Positions 1 to 7,869 of a stretch of DNA of 64,000 nucleotides are shown here, piece by piece. Positions within the stretch are counted from its first letter, which is position 1. Every line of letters begins with the position of its first letter. The position numbers and the translations under genes are program-made. The DNA comes from Planomicrobium okeanokoites (GTDB lineage: Bacteria; Bacillota; Bacilli; Bacillales_A; Planococcaceae), in contig NZ_QQRS01000002.1 in the NCBI RefSeq assembly GCF_003428875.1, positions 248,001 through 312,000 on the forward strand, given 5' to 3'. Below the pieces are notes generated by a model. That model made no database searches and had not been told where the DNA came from. It was given only the letters and a program-made list of their open reading frames with translations.

Positions 1-89
1 TCTTTTAACTCTTTTAACCATATAGCATAAATACTCATTAGCTCTATATCATTTAGCTCTTTAAATATATCTTCAAATTTTAATTTCAT
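1..89 (-). CDS. Partial CDS of unknown function, runs off the window start
   Basis: An open minus-strand frame begins at ATG 89-87 and stays open for 29 codons to the window edge, beginning MKLKFEDIFKELNDI. A GGGAG ribosome binding site lies at 102-98, about eight bases before the start. The gene follows the 90-residue ORF by 34 bases and is probably in the same transcript as the PLD nuclease upstream. No family can be recognised from 29 residues. It is the first visible part of what continues to the left of the defence island. Confidence 0.5.
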   Translation of the reverse strand, partial: MKLKFEDIFKELNDIELMSIYAIWLKELK

Positions 90-123
90 TATGTTTACTC
101 CCATTCATTATCTTAAACGGAAC

Positions 124-396
124 TTACTTACTTTTAAGGGTTTTATAATTTTTTAGCGTCGGAAATATATACATCGATTTATAATAAATTATAGAGTCAT
201 AGCTTTTTATTTTTTCCTTAAGATCATAGGAAGACAAATAAATTACATCATCTATTTGTATAGGGTCTCCAAAATATTCGTAATCCAATACATTTATGTT
301 ACTTGCTCCACTACTTTTTAATTCTAATATCCAATATGAGGTATCTATGTTTCTTCCTAAAATAATATTTGCTTCCACTAAAGATCCCACCCGCAT
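124..396 (-). CDS. Small hypothetical protein downstream of the PLD restriction endonuclease
   Basis: The 90-residue product is rich in Ile, Tyr, Asp and Ser, has no membrane segment or signal peptide, and resembles no family I know. It begins 15 bases after the stop codon of the PLD nuclease on the same strand, so it is very likely co-transcribed and may be translationally linked. Composition is as AT-rich as the rest of the island. The stretch IDDVIYLSSYDLKEKI looks like a normal folded-protein sequence rather than a chance frame. The position suggests an accessory of the restriction system, but this is inference from context. Confidence 0.5.
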   Translation of the reverse strand: MRVGSLVEANIILGRNIDTSYWILELKSSGASNINVLDYEYFGDPIQIDDVIYLSSYDLKEKIKSYDSIIYYKSMYIFPTLKNYKTLKSK

Positions 397-411
397 TTTT
401 TGTGCAAATAA

Positions 412-1371
412 CTAAACAGAAAAATCTACGTAATATGTCCCTCTTTTTAACAATGAAATTTTAATATCACTTCTTCCGTAGCTTTCTAAATCCTTTTTAG
501 TTATCAAAGCATCCCCAGGTAATTCCATTCTCTTTCTTAAATATTCACCTAAAATATTTTTACGTGGAAAAGAGCTTATCTGCTTAGGATACCTAGTCTC
601 TCCCATCGGCTGAGTTCCTTCAAGTAACGCTTTCATAACAAATCCATCATCCCAAATTAATTCAATAGGATCACTTTGTCTGCTACTCCGACCTTCTTGA
701 TTTTTCAAATTAGTACTAATTTGTTTTTTAGGGAATAATTTAGGATATTTCTTAAGATGTTCAGTTCTTATCGTTATATAGCTATCACCTATGTTAGTAT
801 GACCTTTTACGCTATGCCCCCAATTTAAACCACTACCTTGAGGCACCTCGTTATTAAGTGGATTATATAGAATCATTGAGCACTCTTGACTACTGCGATT
901 TTCAGAGGTGTTAGGAATAAACCTTACTTTAGGAGAATTACACTTTATTGAATTTCCAATAATGTGATTCATGTAATTTTCTAATTCACCGAAAGAATCA
1001 TTAGTCATTTCTGCAAGCGATTCTCTATAACCTGCACTTAGGCTACTTGTACTAAAATTGGCCGAACCAATCAAAGAATAAACTATTTTTCCTTCCAGTT
1101 TCCAAACATAACATTTCGAATGCACAGGTATATCTGAATAGAGGATTTCATGTCTTCCATCAAGATGGTTGTCCACTAATATTTTATGCAAAGCTTCTGG
1201 TATTAACTCACTTCCATACATACCATATATAACTTTTGTTTTTATAGAAATACTTTGCAGTCTAGATACTGGAGTCGGTCCAAGGTATCCAGAGAGTATT
1301 TGTAACTCATCACATTTAATATACTTATGTACATTAAAGATTTTTTCTTCTAAGTTATTAGTAAAAAACAT
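412..1371 (-). CDS. PLD-family (NgoFVII/BfiI-like) restriction endonuclease
   Basis: The 319-residue protein has the phospholipase D signature HxK...N: His84-Ser-Lys86 in VHSKCYVW, then Asn105 in GSANFS, with Glu118 downstream as in metal-independent PLD nucleases such as BfiI and Nuc. Residues 1-160 form the nuclease half. The C-terminal half contains GSGLNWGH near residue 180, which I associate with the DNA-binding part of NgoFVII-type enzymes. PLD restriction enzymes cut through a covalent phosphohistidine intermediate and do not need Mg2+. The gene lies 112 bases after two coupled C5-methyltransferases, which would protect the host. A strong GGGGGGAG ribosome binding site precedes the ATG. 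The target sequence cannot be read from the protein. Confidence 0.85.
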   Translation of the reverse strand: MFFTNNLEEKIFNVHKYIKCDELQILSGYLGPTPVSRLQSISIKTKVIYGMYGSELIPEALHKILVDNHLDGRHEILYSDIPVHSKCYVWKLEGKIVYSLIGSANFSTSSLSAGYRESLAEMTNDSFGELENYMNHIIGNSIKCNSPKVRFIPNTSENRSSQECSMILYNPLNNEVPQGSGLNWGHSVKGHTNIGDSYITIRTEHLKKYPKLFPKKQISTNLKNQEGRSSRQSDPIELIWDDGFVMKALLEGTQPMGETRYPKQISSFPRKNILGEYLRKRMELPGDALITKKDLESYGRSDIKISLLKRGTYYVDFSV

Positions 1372-1460
1372 TTCTTCTCCCCCCTATATTTCCCATCATA
1401 CCTCACATGACTTTAGAAATACATAAAAGTTATTAATAGGAAATTCATATAAAATAAATA

Positions 1461-1487
1461 AAAAAAAAACAGCCATAGGCTGCTTAA
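1461..1487 (-). terminator. Short rho-independent terminator after the methyltransferase pair
   Basis: On the minus strand a hairpin with a CAGCC/GGCTG core, extended by flanking A-T pairs and one G-T pair around a TAT loop, is followed by nine T residues. It starts within the stop codon region of the 421-residue methyltransferase. The PLD nuclease therefore either has its own promoter in the 89 bases that follow or depends on leaky read-through, which would delay endonuclease expression relative to methylation. Confidence 0.65.
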
Positions 1488-2749
1488 AAAAATGTCAACA
1501 AGTCATTACTTGATGTTTTTTTCACTTGATAAACTGGTGATAATATTTCTTTTAAAGCAAATGCTAATTTCTCAGCCAATTTAGGAGGAACAGCATTACC
1601 AATCATTTTATAATTATCACCGATATTACTGATAAATTCATAGTCATCATCAAAAGTTTGTAGTCTGGCGGCTTCTCTGACAGTAATAGATCTTGCTTGC
1701 GAAGAATCAGGATGTATATGCCTTAACCCATCTTTGTAAAGATGAGCAGGAATTGTATTACTTGGAGAATCCCATTTCAAAACATGGTATTTATGAATAT
1801 TTGATGATTTCCCAGTTTTTAATGTGTAAAGCATTTTTAAAGATTCTGATGATGCATATTTGTAGATTTTATTTTCAATATCAAGTGCTAATTCTTTAAA
1901 AATTTCAATATCCCTTTTGCTGTGATACCTAGGTTGGTGATTAAAAACTCTATTATTATTAATATGATGCGAATACATTTTTCCTTCAAATTTATAGTCC
2001 TGAACTGCCGGATATAATTTAGGCAGATCATATATGGCATCTTTAACAGTCTGCCGACGTTCTTTGTAAGATGGGAGAATACTTTCATAAAATTCGTGAA
2101 GCACTATTTGTGGATTAAGATAATAATCTTTACTCAAAGCCAATATGATTACTCTATTTCTTTTTTGAGGAATACCATATTCGGTTACATCTATTAAAGC
2201 ATGCTTTTTCAAGTCATCGACTATGACATATCCCGCATCTTCAATCTCCGCTCTAATTAAGTCTGTAACTAGTTTTCCACCTGGCTTAGCACTAAACATT
2301 CCTGGAACATTTTCAAATATAAAGGCCTTGGGTTTATATTTTTTTACGACTCTCAGGTAGCTTTCAAACAAATAATTTCTGTAATCATTGATCATTCCAT
2401 CTTTATCTCTAACTCTTCCAGCCAAAGAATAAGCCTGACAAGGAGGGCCGCCAATAATAACATCAATTTCTTGATTATCGACTAAGTAATCCAATCCTCT
2501 GTGAGAGCCATACTTTTCGTCGTCATGCCATCCGTTAAATAATTCATCTGTCTGTTGTAAATCAAATCTTAAAACTCTTTCTTCCGCATCCTCATAATTC
2601 CATTTTCCCTCTAATCTTTTCACTAAGTTTGCAGCTGGGGCTTTTTCCCATTCAACAGCTGCAATTACATTATATGAATTTGTTCTTTTAAAACCTTCTG
2701 TCAGTCCACCACAGCCCGCAAATATATCAATAGTATTGTACTTCTTCAT
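1484..2749 (-). CDS. DNA (cytosine-5) methyltransferase, first of a coupled pair
   Basis: All main C5-methyltransferase motifs are present in order: motif I FAGCGGL at 10-16 (AdoMet binding), motif IV GGPPCQAYS with catalytic Cys104, motif VI ENVPG at 146-150, motif VIII QKRNRV, and motifs IX/X REAARLQTF and GNAVPPKLAEKLA near the C-terminus. The 421-residue length is normal. The start codon overlaps the stop codon of the upstream 363-residue methyltransferase by one base (TAATG), so the two are translationally coupled. Two different C5 enzymes beside one endonuclease suggest an asymmetric target whose strands need separate methylation. The two proteins differ clearly outside the motifs, so this is not a recent duplication. 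Confidence 0.95.
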   Translation of the reverse strand: MKKYNTIDIFAGCGGLTEGFKRTNSYNVIAAVEWEKAPAANLVKRLEGKWNYEDAEERVLRFDLQQTDELFNGWHDDEKYGSHRGLDYLVDNQEIDVIIGGPPCQAYSLAGRVRDKDGMINDYRNYLFESYLRVVKKYKPKAFIFENVPGMFSAKPGGKLVTDLIRAEIEDAGYVIVDDLKKHALIDVTEYGIPQKRNRVIILALSKDYYLNPQIVLHEFYESILPSYKERRQTVKDAIYDLPKLYPAVQDYKFEGKMYSHHINNNRVFNHQPRYHSKRDIEIFKELALDIENKIYKYASSESLKMLYTLKTGKSSNIHKYHVLKWDSPSNTIPAHLYKDGLRHIHPDSSQARSITVREAARLQTFDDDYEFISNIGDNYKMIGNAVPPKLAEKLAFALKEILSPVYQVKKTSSNDLLTFF

Positions 2750-3840
2750 TACAGGCTCACTTCTTCAGCTTCTCTAATGTATGCTTTCAGCTTTTGAGCA
2801 ATGTGATATCCCAACATTGGGGGGACAGCATTTCCAACCTGTCTATACTGCTGAGTTTTTGTACCATAAAATCTGAAATCATCAGTAAACGTTTGAAGTC
2901 TCGCATTTTCTCGCACAGTGGGAACTCGGTTAAATTTATAGTGAAAATGATTTCTGTGACCAGTATCAATTGTTTTTGAAGGTTTTTGGCTATGATATCT
3001 TGTCCATGCCTCATTAAATTTTCTGCTTTCACCTAATCCAGGTGGAAGATCTTTGAAGTTACCTCCTTCAGGTACATGAGAAATCACTTCTTTGACTAAC
3101 TCAGTATGTTTTGTTCCTATGTGGTTATATAATTTATCTGATTTAGCCCGCATCAATTGTTGGTACTCCGTTAACGGAGGAGTCATATATTCATCTTCTT
3201 CTATTCCATTGCCTTCAACTCTATCATGTAAATCACTAATAGCTTCACCACAAGTTATATAATTATCCGGAGAATGGGTGGGGAGTGGAAATTCATAAAG
3301 TTCTTTGCTCTTAACACCAACAAAGAAAATTCTTTTTCTAATCTGAGGAACTCCATAGTCTGGAGCAAAGAGCACTTTGTAAGAAACTTTATAACCTAAC
3401 TCATGAAAGCTTTCTAGAATTTCTTCTTTTGCTTTTCCATTATATAGAGTGCCTAATCCCGGAACATTTTCTAATACAAACGCTTGAGGCTCGAAAGATT
3501 CTACAGCTTTGACCATCGATCTGAATAAAGTATTTCTTTCGTCATTTTCCTTTCTAGTACCAGTCAGTGAAAATCCTTGACATGGCGGTCCTCCAATAAT
3601 TAAATCCACTTTTTCTCCATCGATAATATTTTTCATTTCCTCAATAGCAAAGGGATCAAATAAATCTGTCCTTAAGGTTTTGGCTTCTCCATGATTTTCT
3701 CTAAAAGTTTTTAATGCAATTTCTTCATTATCTACTCCTAATAGCACTTTATATCCAGCGTCCATAAAGCCTCTAGAAAGTCCTCCGCATCCCGAAAACA
3801 TGTCTATGACTGTTGGTTTTCCATGTTGCATTAAATTCAC
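2749..3840 (-). CDS. DNA (cytosine-5) methyltransferase, second of a coupled pair
   Basis: The 363-residue enzyme carries motif I FSGCGGL at 15-21, motif IV GGPPCQGFS with catalytic Cys87, motif VI ENVPG at 124-128, QIRKRIFFVG (motif VIII), and RENARLQTF plus GNAVPPMLG at the C-terminus. It transfers a methyl group from AdoMet to C5 of cytosine. It is the first gene of the unit that includes the 421-residue methyltransferase and probably the PLD nuclease. An AAGGAGTGA ribosome binding site precedes the ATG. The target-recognition region lies between about 210 and 290 and differs from that of both other methyltransferases in the island, so three separate specificities are likely. Confidence 0.95.
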   Translation of the reverse strand: MNLMQHGKPTVIDMFSGCGGLSRGFMDAGYKVLLGVDNEEIALKTFRENHGEAKTLRTDLFDPFAIEEMKNIIDGEKVDLIIGGPPCQGFSLTGTRKENDERNTLFRSMVKAVESFEPQAFVLENVPGLGTLYNGKAKEEILESFHELGYKVSYKVLFAPDYGVPQIRKRIFFVGVKSKELYEFPLPTHSPDNYITCGEAISDLHDRVEGNGIEEDEYMTPPLTEYQQLMRAKSDKLYNHIGTKHTELVKEVISHVPEGGNFKDLPPGLGESRKFNEAWTRYHSQKPSKTIDTGHRNHFHYKFNRVPTVRENARLQTFTDDFRFYGTKTQQYRQVGNAVPPMLGYHIAQKLKAYIREAEEVSL

Positions 3841-3864
3841 TCCTTCATAACGCTATTAAGATAA

Positions 3865-3893
3865 ATTATACAGGAACATATATTCCCGTCCAT
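3865..3893 (-). promoter_or_regulatory. Candidate promoter for the methyltransferase pair with a dyad in the spacer
   Basis: On the minus strand a consensus -10 TATAAT (3870-3865) stands 25 bases before the methyltransferase start. A weak -35 (ATGGAC) lies 17 bases upstream. The spacer holds an imperfect inverted repeat with GGAA and TTCC arms separated by six bases, a position where a repressor or the methyltransferase itself could act. The -10 match is seen; regulation is inference. Confidence 0.4.
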
Positions 3894-3944
3894 CGAAAAT
3901 AGTTCATTTTTTATTCTTACTCTTCTTGCCTTCTTATCATTTAA

Positions 3945-3973
3945 TGCCTGTAGTTCATTTTGAACTACAGGCA
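3945..3973 (-). terminator. 13-bp stem terminator ending the MORC/Z1 operon
   Basis: TGCCTGTAGTTCA and its exact reverse complement face each other across a TTT loop. The hairpin lies 17 bases after the stop codon of the PD-(D/E)XK gene. The U-tract on the minus strand is poor (TTAAAT), so termination may be partial. It separates the Z1 unit from the methyltransferase pair. Confidence 0.6.
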
Positions 3974-3989
3974 ATGAGAAATTATGAAT

Positions 3990-4910
3990 TTAATTTAGAA
4001 AAATTTTACTGATAGCTTCCGAATTGATTCCTGTTAAGTCAATAGTATAAGTAATTTTTATAACGTGATCAGTAAATTCACTAGGTACTACTGAATTAAA
4101 ATCAATTATAGGAAAACTTGAGTCAATTTTATATTTCTTCATTTCAAGCAACTCATATTTTTTATCTCTTACTGACATATTTTTTTCAAACCCTTGACTA
4201 GACAACGCTTCTTCTAATTTTTCATCTGGGTATCCATTTGAAATTAATCTAGTTGCTAAATCATTAATGGAATATCCATAGTCAGCTTCTTCAAAACGAC
4301 AAAAATATAAATTCTGATCTCTATCAACACTCAATTGATACTGACTTGATATCTGAATCACATTATCATATTTTAAAACTGTTGATTTTACTTCAACGAG
4401 TTCATTAATTGATGAAATATCTATACTTGCTGCTTTAGGTCCACCCCAAGTAGCCGTCTTGTCGGATTGATAAATATAATAAAAGGAAATCATTTCTCCC
4501 AATAGACTGTAAGGTTCTTTAAGGTATGTTTTATTTCCTACTAACTCTTTGTAACTATTCCACCATTCTAATGGATCTTTTAAGATTCTTATTCTATCTT
4601 CACCATCGATGCCAGCATCAAGAAAAACAGCACAAATAGAAGCAAACTCATATCGCAATTCTTCAGTGCTGGAAGATAACCATAAAAAGTTTAATTCCTC
4701 ATTATTCATCCATATATTTTCTGTATAAAACCTGGCATTAGAAAATCTTTCATTAATGTTGAAGCTATTCGATACTTCTATAGCTACACCAAATTTTCCA
4801 TGATCTCTAAAAACCCAAGCTGGGTATTTATCGTCATAACTACTAAGTTGAATTAAGTTTCCAGGTTTAATAGAAGAAAAATAATTTCTGATTTCTTCAA
4901 TTGACTTCAT
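3990..4910 (-). CDS. PD-(D/E)XK nuclease-like protein (DUF4420 type)
   Basis: From the start chosen here the protein is 306 residues. The nuclease core reads: Glu139 in SLLGEM, a WGG turn near 155, Asp164 in SIDIS, then Glu173-Val-Lys175-Ser-Thr. This is the E...D...ExK pattern of PD-(D/E)XK enzymes and matches the DUF4420 family known from MORC/Z1 restriction islands. It is probably the DNA-cutting partner of the methyltransferase encoded just before it. I chose ATG 4910 because a TGAGG site lies eight bases upstream. A TTG at 4925 would overlap the methyltransferase stop codon and lacks its own site. It is the last gene of the unit and is followed by a hairpin. Confidence 0.8.
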   Translation of the reverse strand: MKSIEEIRNYFSSIKPGNLIQLSSYDDKYPAWVFRDHGKFGVAIEVSNSFNINERFSNARFYTENIWMNNEELNFLWLSSSTEELRYEFASICAVFLDAGIDGEDRIRILKDPLEWWNSYKELVGNKTYLKEPYSLLGEMISFYYIYQSDKTATWGGPKAASIDISSINELVEVKSTVLKYDNVIQISSQYQLSVDRDQNLYFCRFEEADYGYSINDLATRLISNGYPDEKLEEALSSQGFEKNMSVRDKKYELLEMKKYKIDSSFPIIDFNSVVPSEFTDHVIKITYTIDLTGINSEAISKIFLN

Positions 4911-4921
4911 ATTCAATGACC

Positions 4922-6265
4922 TCAATTCTCTCCTAGGTTTTTTCTTAATGCTGTCGCAACAGCTTTAGATAGCAAAGGAGGCACTGCATTTCCAATTTGT
5001 TTAAAGGCTTCTGTCATTGAGCAATTAAAATAAAAATCGTCTGGAAATGATTGTAATCGAGCCGCTTCCCTAACAGAAATTCCTCTAGGCTCCCATGGAT
5101 GGATATGACTGTAGGTATCTGTCCCTAAATGCGCTACTAAAGTGTGGGATGGCTTATGTGGATCCAACTTTTTCCATTTGGTTAAAAACTTGTTTATTGA
5201 ATAAGGGGGAACAATGCTCTTTTTAAGGACTTCGTATTGGTTGGGATGAGTTTTTGCTTTTATCTTTTTTTTAATACATTCCTTTGCCAACATTTTCATG
5301 GCGATATCATGTGCATCTCGATAATTATCATTTGCAGCCATTTGTTCAAAAATCTTAAAATCTCTCTTTGTATTTCTAAATCCGTTTCCACTGACTCCAT
5401 CTATCCTTACGCCACTTCTCATTAACTCTTGATAGTCACTTTGTGGGGGGGATTGATAAGGCAATGTCAATTCTTGATTATGCAACTTATAAACTGACGT
5501 TGATACAGGGAAAAGAATAGGCAAATCTGATATTGCATCTTTTACTGTTATCCACTTTGGTAAGCTTTCTTTTGCCGGTAAAGGAAAAGTAAAATACTTC
5601 GTTTGAGAAAAACTAGCAAATCTTCCTTCGTTCATTGTTCTAAAGTTATGGTCTGGTCTTTTATGTGTAGGCTCAGGAAGGTGTTCAATATTTCCCATCT
5701 CCTTTTTAATGGCAATTACAAAGACTCGTTCTCTAATTTGTGGAACTCCGAAATCAGCTGAATTTAATACCGTCCAAATGGCATTGTATCCATTTTCAGT
5801 CAATATTTCGCAGACTGTTTCCGGGATGTTAATGCCATTATAATTAACAGATTCCGGTACATTCTCCATTACAACGGCTCTAGCATTTAATTCTAAAGCT
5901 ATTCTTAAAAAATCCTGAAATAACGCGCCTCTACTATCTTTAAACACATGTCTTTCTTCACCCAAAGAGTTAAGTTTAGCCCTCCCTGCCATTGAGTAAG
6001 CTTGGCAGGGAGGACCACCTATTACTATAGGTTTATTATAATTTGCAAAATCATTACCATTTGCTAAAGTCACATCACCACATAAGTGTTCATTATCAAC
6101 CCCATGTTTCCAATGTAGATTGTACGATGCCGTATTTGCAGCAGAACCGTCTAATTCCATCCCACTTTTAATATTCATGCCTTCATTTTGAAAACCCAAC
6201 GCCAATCCACCACAGCCTGAAAATAAATCAATTACCTCTAATTGTTCATTAATTATTTTTGTCAA
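4922..6265 (-). CDS. DNA (cytosine-5) methyltransferase of the MORC/Z1 system
   Basis: The 447-residue enzyme has motif I FSGCGGL at 15-21, motif IV GGPPCQAYSMAGR with catalytic Cys87, motif VI ENVPES (Ser instead of the usual Gly, a tolerated change), QIRERVFVIA, and REAARLQSFPDDF with GNAVPPLLS at the end. An insert at about 245-360 forms a large target-recognition region. The gene overlaps the unknown 221-residue gene upstream by 17 bases and lies directly against the PD-(D/E)XK gene, so methylation and cleavage functions are made together. In the published prediction of MORC/Z1 systems a C5-methyltransferase marks self DNA or makes the mark that is read. Confidence 0.94.
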   Translation of the reverse strand: MTKIINEQLEVIDLFSGCGGLALGFQNEGMNIKSGMELDGSAANTASYNLHWKHGVDNEHLCGDVTLANGNDFANYNKPIVIGGPPCQAYSMAGRAKLNSLGEERHVFKDSRGALFQDFLRIALELNARAVVMENVPESVNYNGINIPETVCEILTENGYNAIWTVLNSADFGVPQIRERVFVIAIKKEMGNIEHLPEPTHKRPDHNFRTMNEGRFASFSQTKYFTFPLPAKESLPKWITVKDAISDLPILFPVSTSVYKLHNQELTLPYQSPPQSDYQELMRSGVRIDGVSGNGFRNTKRDFKIFEQMAANDNYRDAHDIAMKMLAKECIKKKIKAKTHPNQYEVLKKSIVPPYSINKFLTKWKKLDPHKPSHTLVAHLGTDTYSHIHPWEPRGISVREAARLQSFPDDFYFNCSMTEAFKQIGNAVPPLLSKAVATALRKNLGEN

Positions 6266-6914
6266 AGTAATCGAAAAGCTCCTTTACGTATTGCTCATTT
6301 CCTCCTCTGGTTAAAGAGGGTTCAATAATTTTTACTCGTGCGGTATTTAACTTCATCACTTTTCTAAAAAGCTGATTTCTATTAGTTTTGTTCAGATAGC
6401 TATATTGCTTCATTAACTCTCTAGACAGCTCAACTCGATAACCTTTGCTTCCAGGTCTTTCCACCAACTGAACCAAATCATCTGTAGTGTTATTCTTTAA
6501 AATATTAAAAGTTTCAACTGAACTACCTTGCCAAGATAAGTATATGTACCACCATAGTGATTTAAGCCACATACGCCGTGAATCATTGTAAAATCTAGCT
6601 TCGTGAAACCCACTCCATCGATCATAAATTATATTTGGAAGTATGTTTAACGAAATAAATCTCCAATTTTCATCCTTAGAAGCGTCACGTTCAGAAAAAC
6701 CAAAGTACTTATCTAAATTATCGTATAGATATATGGCGAAACGAAGATCTCGTTCATACAAATTAGCATTTTGATAATCTCTTATTTCATTATATTTTTT
6801 ATTTAAAATTATATGAATGTCGTTAAATTCAGAACTGGGTTGAAAATTTTCCAACCCTTTTCTTTTAAGTGTTTCAAATACTTCTGCTGCTTCTTTTTTA
6901 TTCATATTAAACAT
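6249..6914 (-). CDS. Uncharacterised protein of the MORC/Z1 cluster (possibly DUF6339-like)
   Basis: The 221-residue protein is rich in aromatic and charged residues, with helices suggested by runs such as DLRFAIYLYDNLDKY and MWLKSLWWYIYLSW. There is no signal peptide and no certain membrane segment. The layout resembles, from memory only, the DUF6339 family found in restriction islands. I chose ATG 6914, which has a GGTGGTGAAG site upstream and overlaps the previous gene by eight bases. A GTG at 6929 and an ATG at 6905 are alternatives. Tight overlaps on both sides place it firmly in the operon. No catalytic motif is evident, so a structural or adaptor role is possible but unproven. Confidence 0.7.
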   Translation of the reverse strand: MFNMNKKEAAEVFETLKRKGLENFQPSSEFNDIHIILNKKYNEIRDYQNANLYERDLRFAIYLYDNLDKYFGFSERDASKDENWRFISLNILPNIIYDRWSGFHEARFYNDSRRMWLKSLWWYIYLSWQGSSVETFNILKNNTTDDLVQLVERPGSKGYRVELSRELMKQYSYLNKTNRNQLFRKVMKLNTARVKIIEPSLTRGGNEQYVKELFDYFDKNN

Positions 6915-7869
6915 CAGCTTCTTCACCACCGATTCTTGTTTCCCAGTCTTTTCTAATCGATTCAGCTAGCTGTTCTGGAGACGAGATATCCCAATCAAAA
7001 TTCGTTAAAAAGTAAAATACAGCTTGAGCTATTGTACCATCTTCAAACCCATTTCCGCTTAAGATGTTCTCACTTTCTTCATCCTCCATTACCTTTTGAA
7101 CAATTACCTGTAAAGCGCCTGCAATAACCTCACTCAGTAATGGACTATCAGACATACCTTTCTTTCCACTTATTAAGTGAAAATTTCTATGGGCAGTATT
7201 TAAATTTATACAAACATATTCTTCTGTAAATGGGTCACTCATAGGATCTGTGAAATTAAAAGTTACAAACCAAAGTGGTCTCTCAGGTGCATATACCTCA
7301 GCGATTGGAAATGCAGAGCCGTGACCATCTATAATTAAATAACGAGTATCCAAAGTTCCTAGAACGGTACCAACCTGGTCAGCATAATAAGGATGCTTTT
7401 GAGCAGACTCACACGCAAGATATAAAACGAGTTCAATTGTAACGTCACCCGATAACTGTTTTTTTCTAAATGTATATGTCAGCTCATCTTGGTAACCGCC
7501 ATCCAGATCAGCTTTAATAACACCTAAATGTTCAATTCCTCGTTGATTTGAACTTTTTGAATACCAGTTTAGTGCAACTCCAATTTCAGCTCCTGGTAGA
7601 GCTACTCCATTTTCATTAAACAAAAACCCAGGATTATTTATATAATAATTCATTGAGATAATTAGGTTATATTCTTCAGCGTTCCATACACCATCTCTGT
7701 CTTCAAGATAGACAGTTTCATTATTTAATATGCCTTCTTTATCTTCTAATTCCATGTCAACAATCTTATTATCTAAAGCATATTGAAATTTCATTGTTGA
7801 TGTTTGATATCCAATTTTCATAAAAAGTTTCTCATCGAGTTCTCTAAAAAACTTTAAATCATTAGTCAT
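6907..7869 (-). CDS. Uncharacterised 320-residue protein between the MORC ATPase and the DUF6339-like gene
   Basis: I recognise no domain. The protein is acidic, has no signal peptide or membrane segment, and reads as beta-rich in the middle (for example YLIIDGHGSAFPIAEVYAPERPLWFVTF) and helical towards the C-terminus. It overlaps the MORC-like ATPase gene by eight bases at its start and the next gene by eight at its end, so the three are translationally coupled. Coupling to the ATPase suggests a stoichiometric partner, perhaps the link between the ATPases and the nuclease. That role is inferred from position only. Confidence 0.75.
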   Translation of the reverse strand: MTNDLKFFRELDEKLFMKIGYQTSTMKFQYALDNKIVDMELEDKEGILNNETVYLEDRDGVWNAEEYNLIISMNYYINNPGFLFNENGVALPGAEIGVALNWYSKSSNQRGIEHLGVIKADLDGGYQDELTYTFRKKQLSGDVTIELVLYLACESAQKHPYYADQVGTVLGTLDTRYLIIDGHGSAFPIAEVYAPERPLWFVTFNFTDPMSDPFTEEYVCINLNTAHRNFHLISGKKGMSDSPLLSEVIAGALQVIVQKVMEDEESENILSGNGFEDGTIAQAVFYFLTNFDWDISSPEQLAESIRKDWETRIGGEEADV

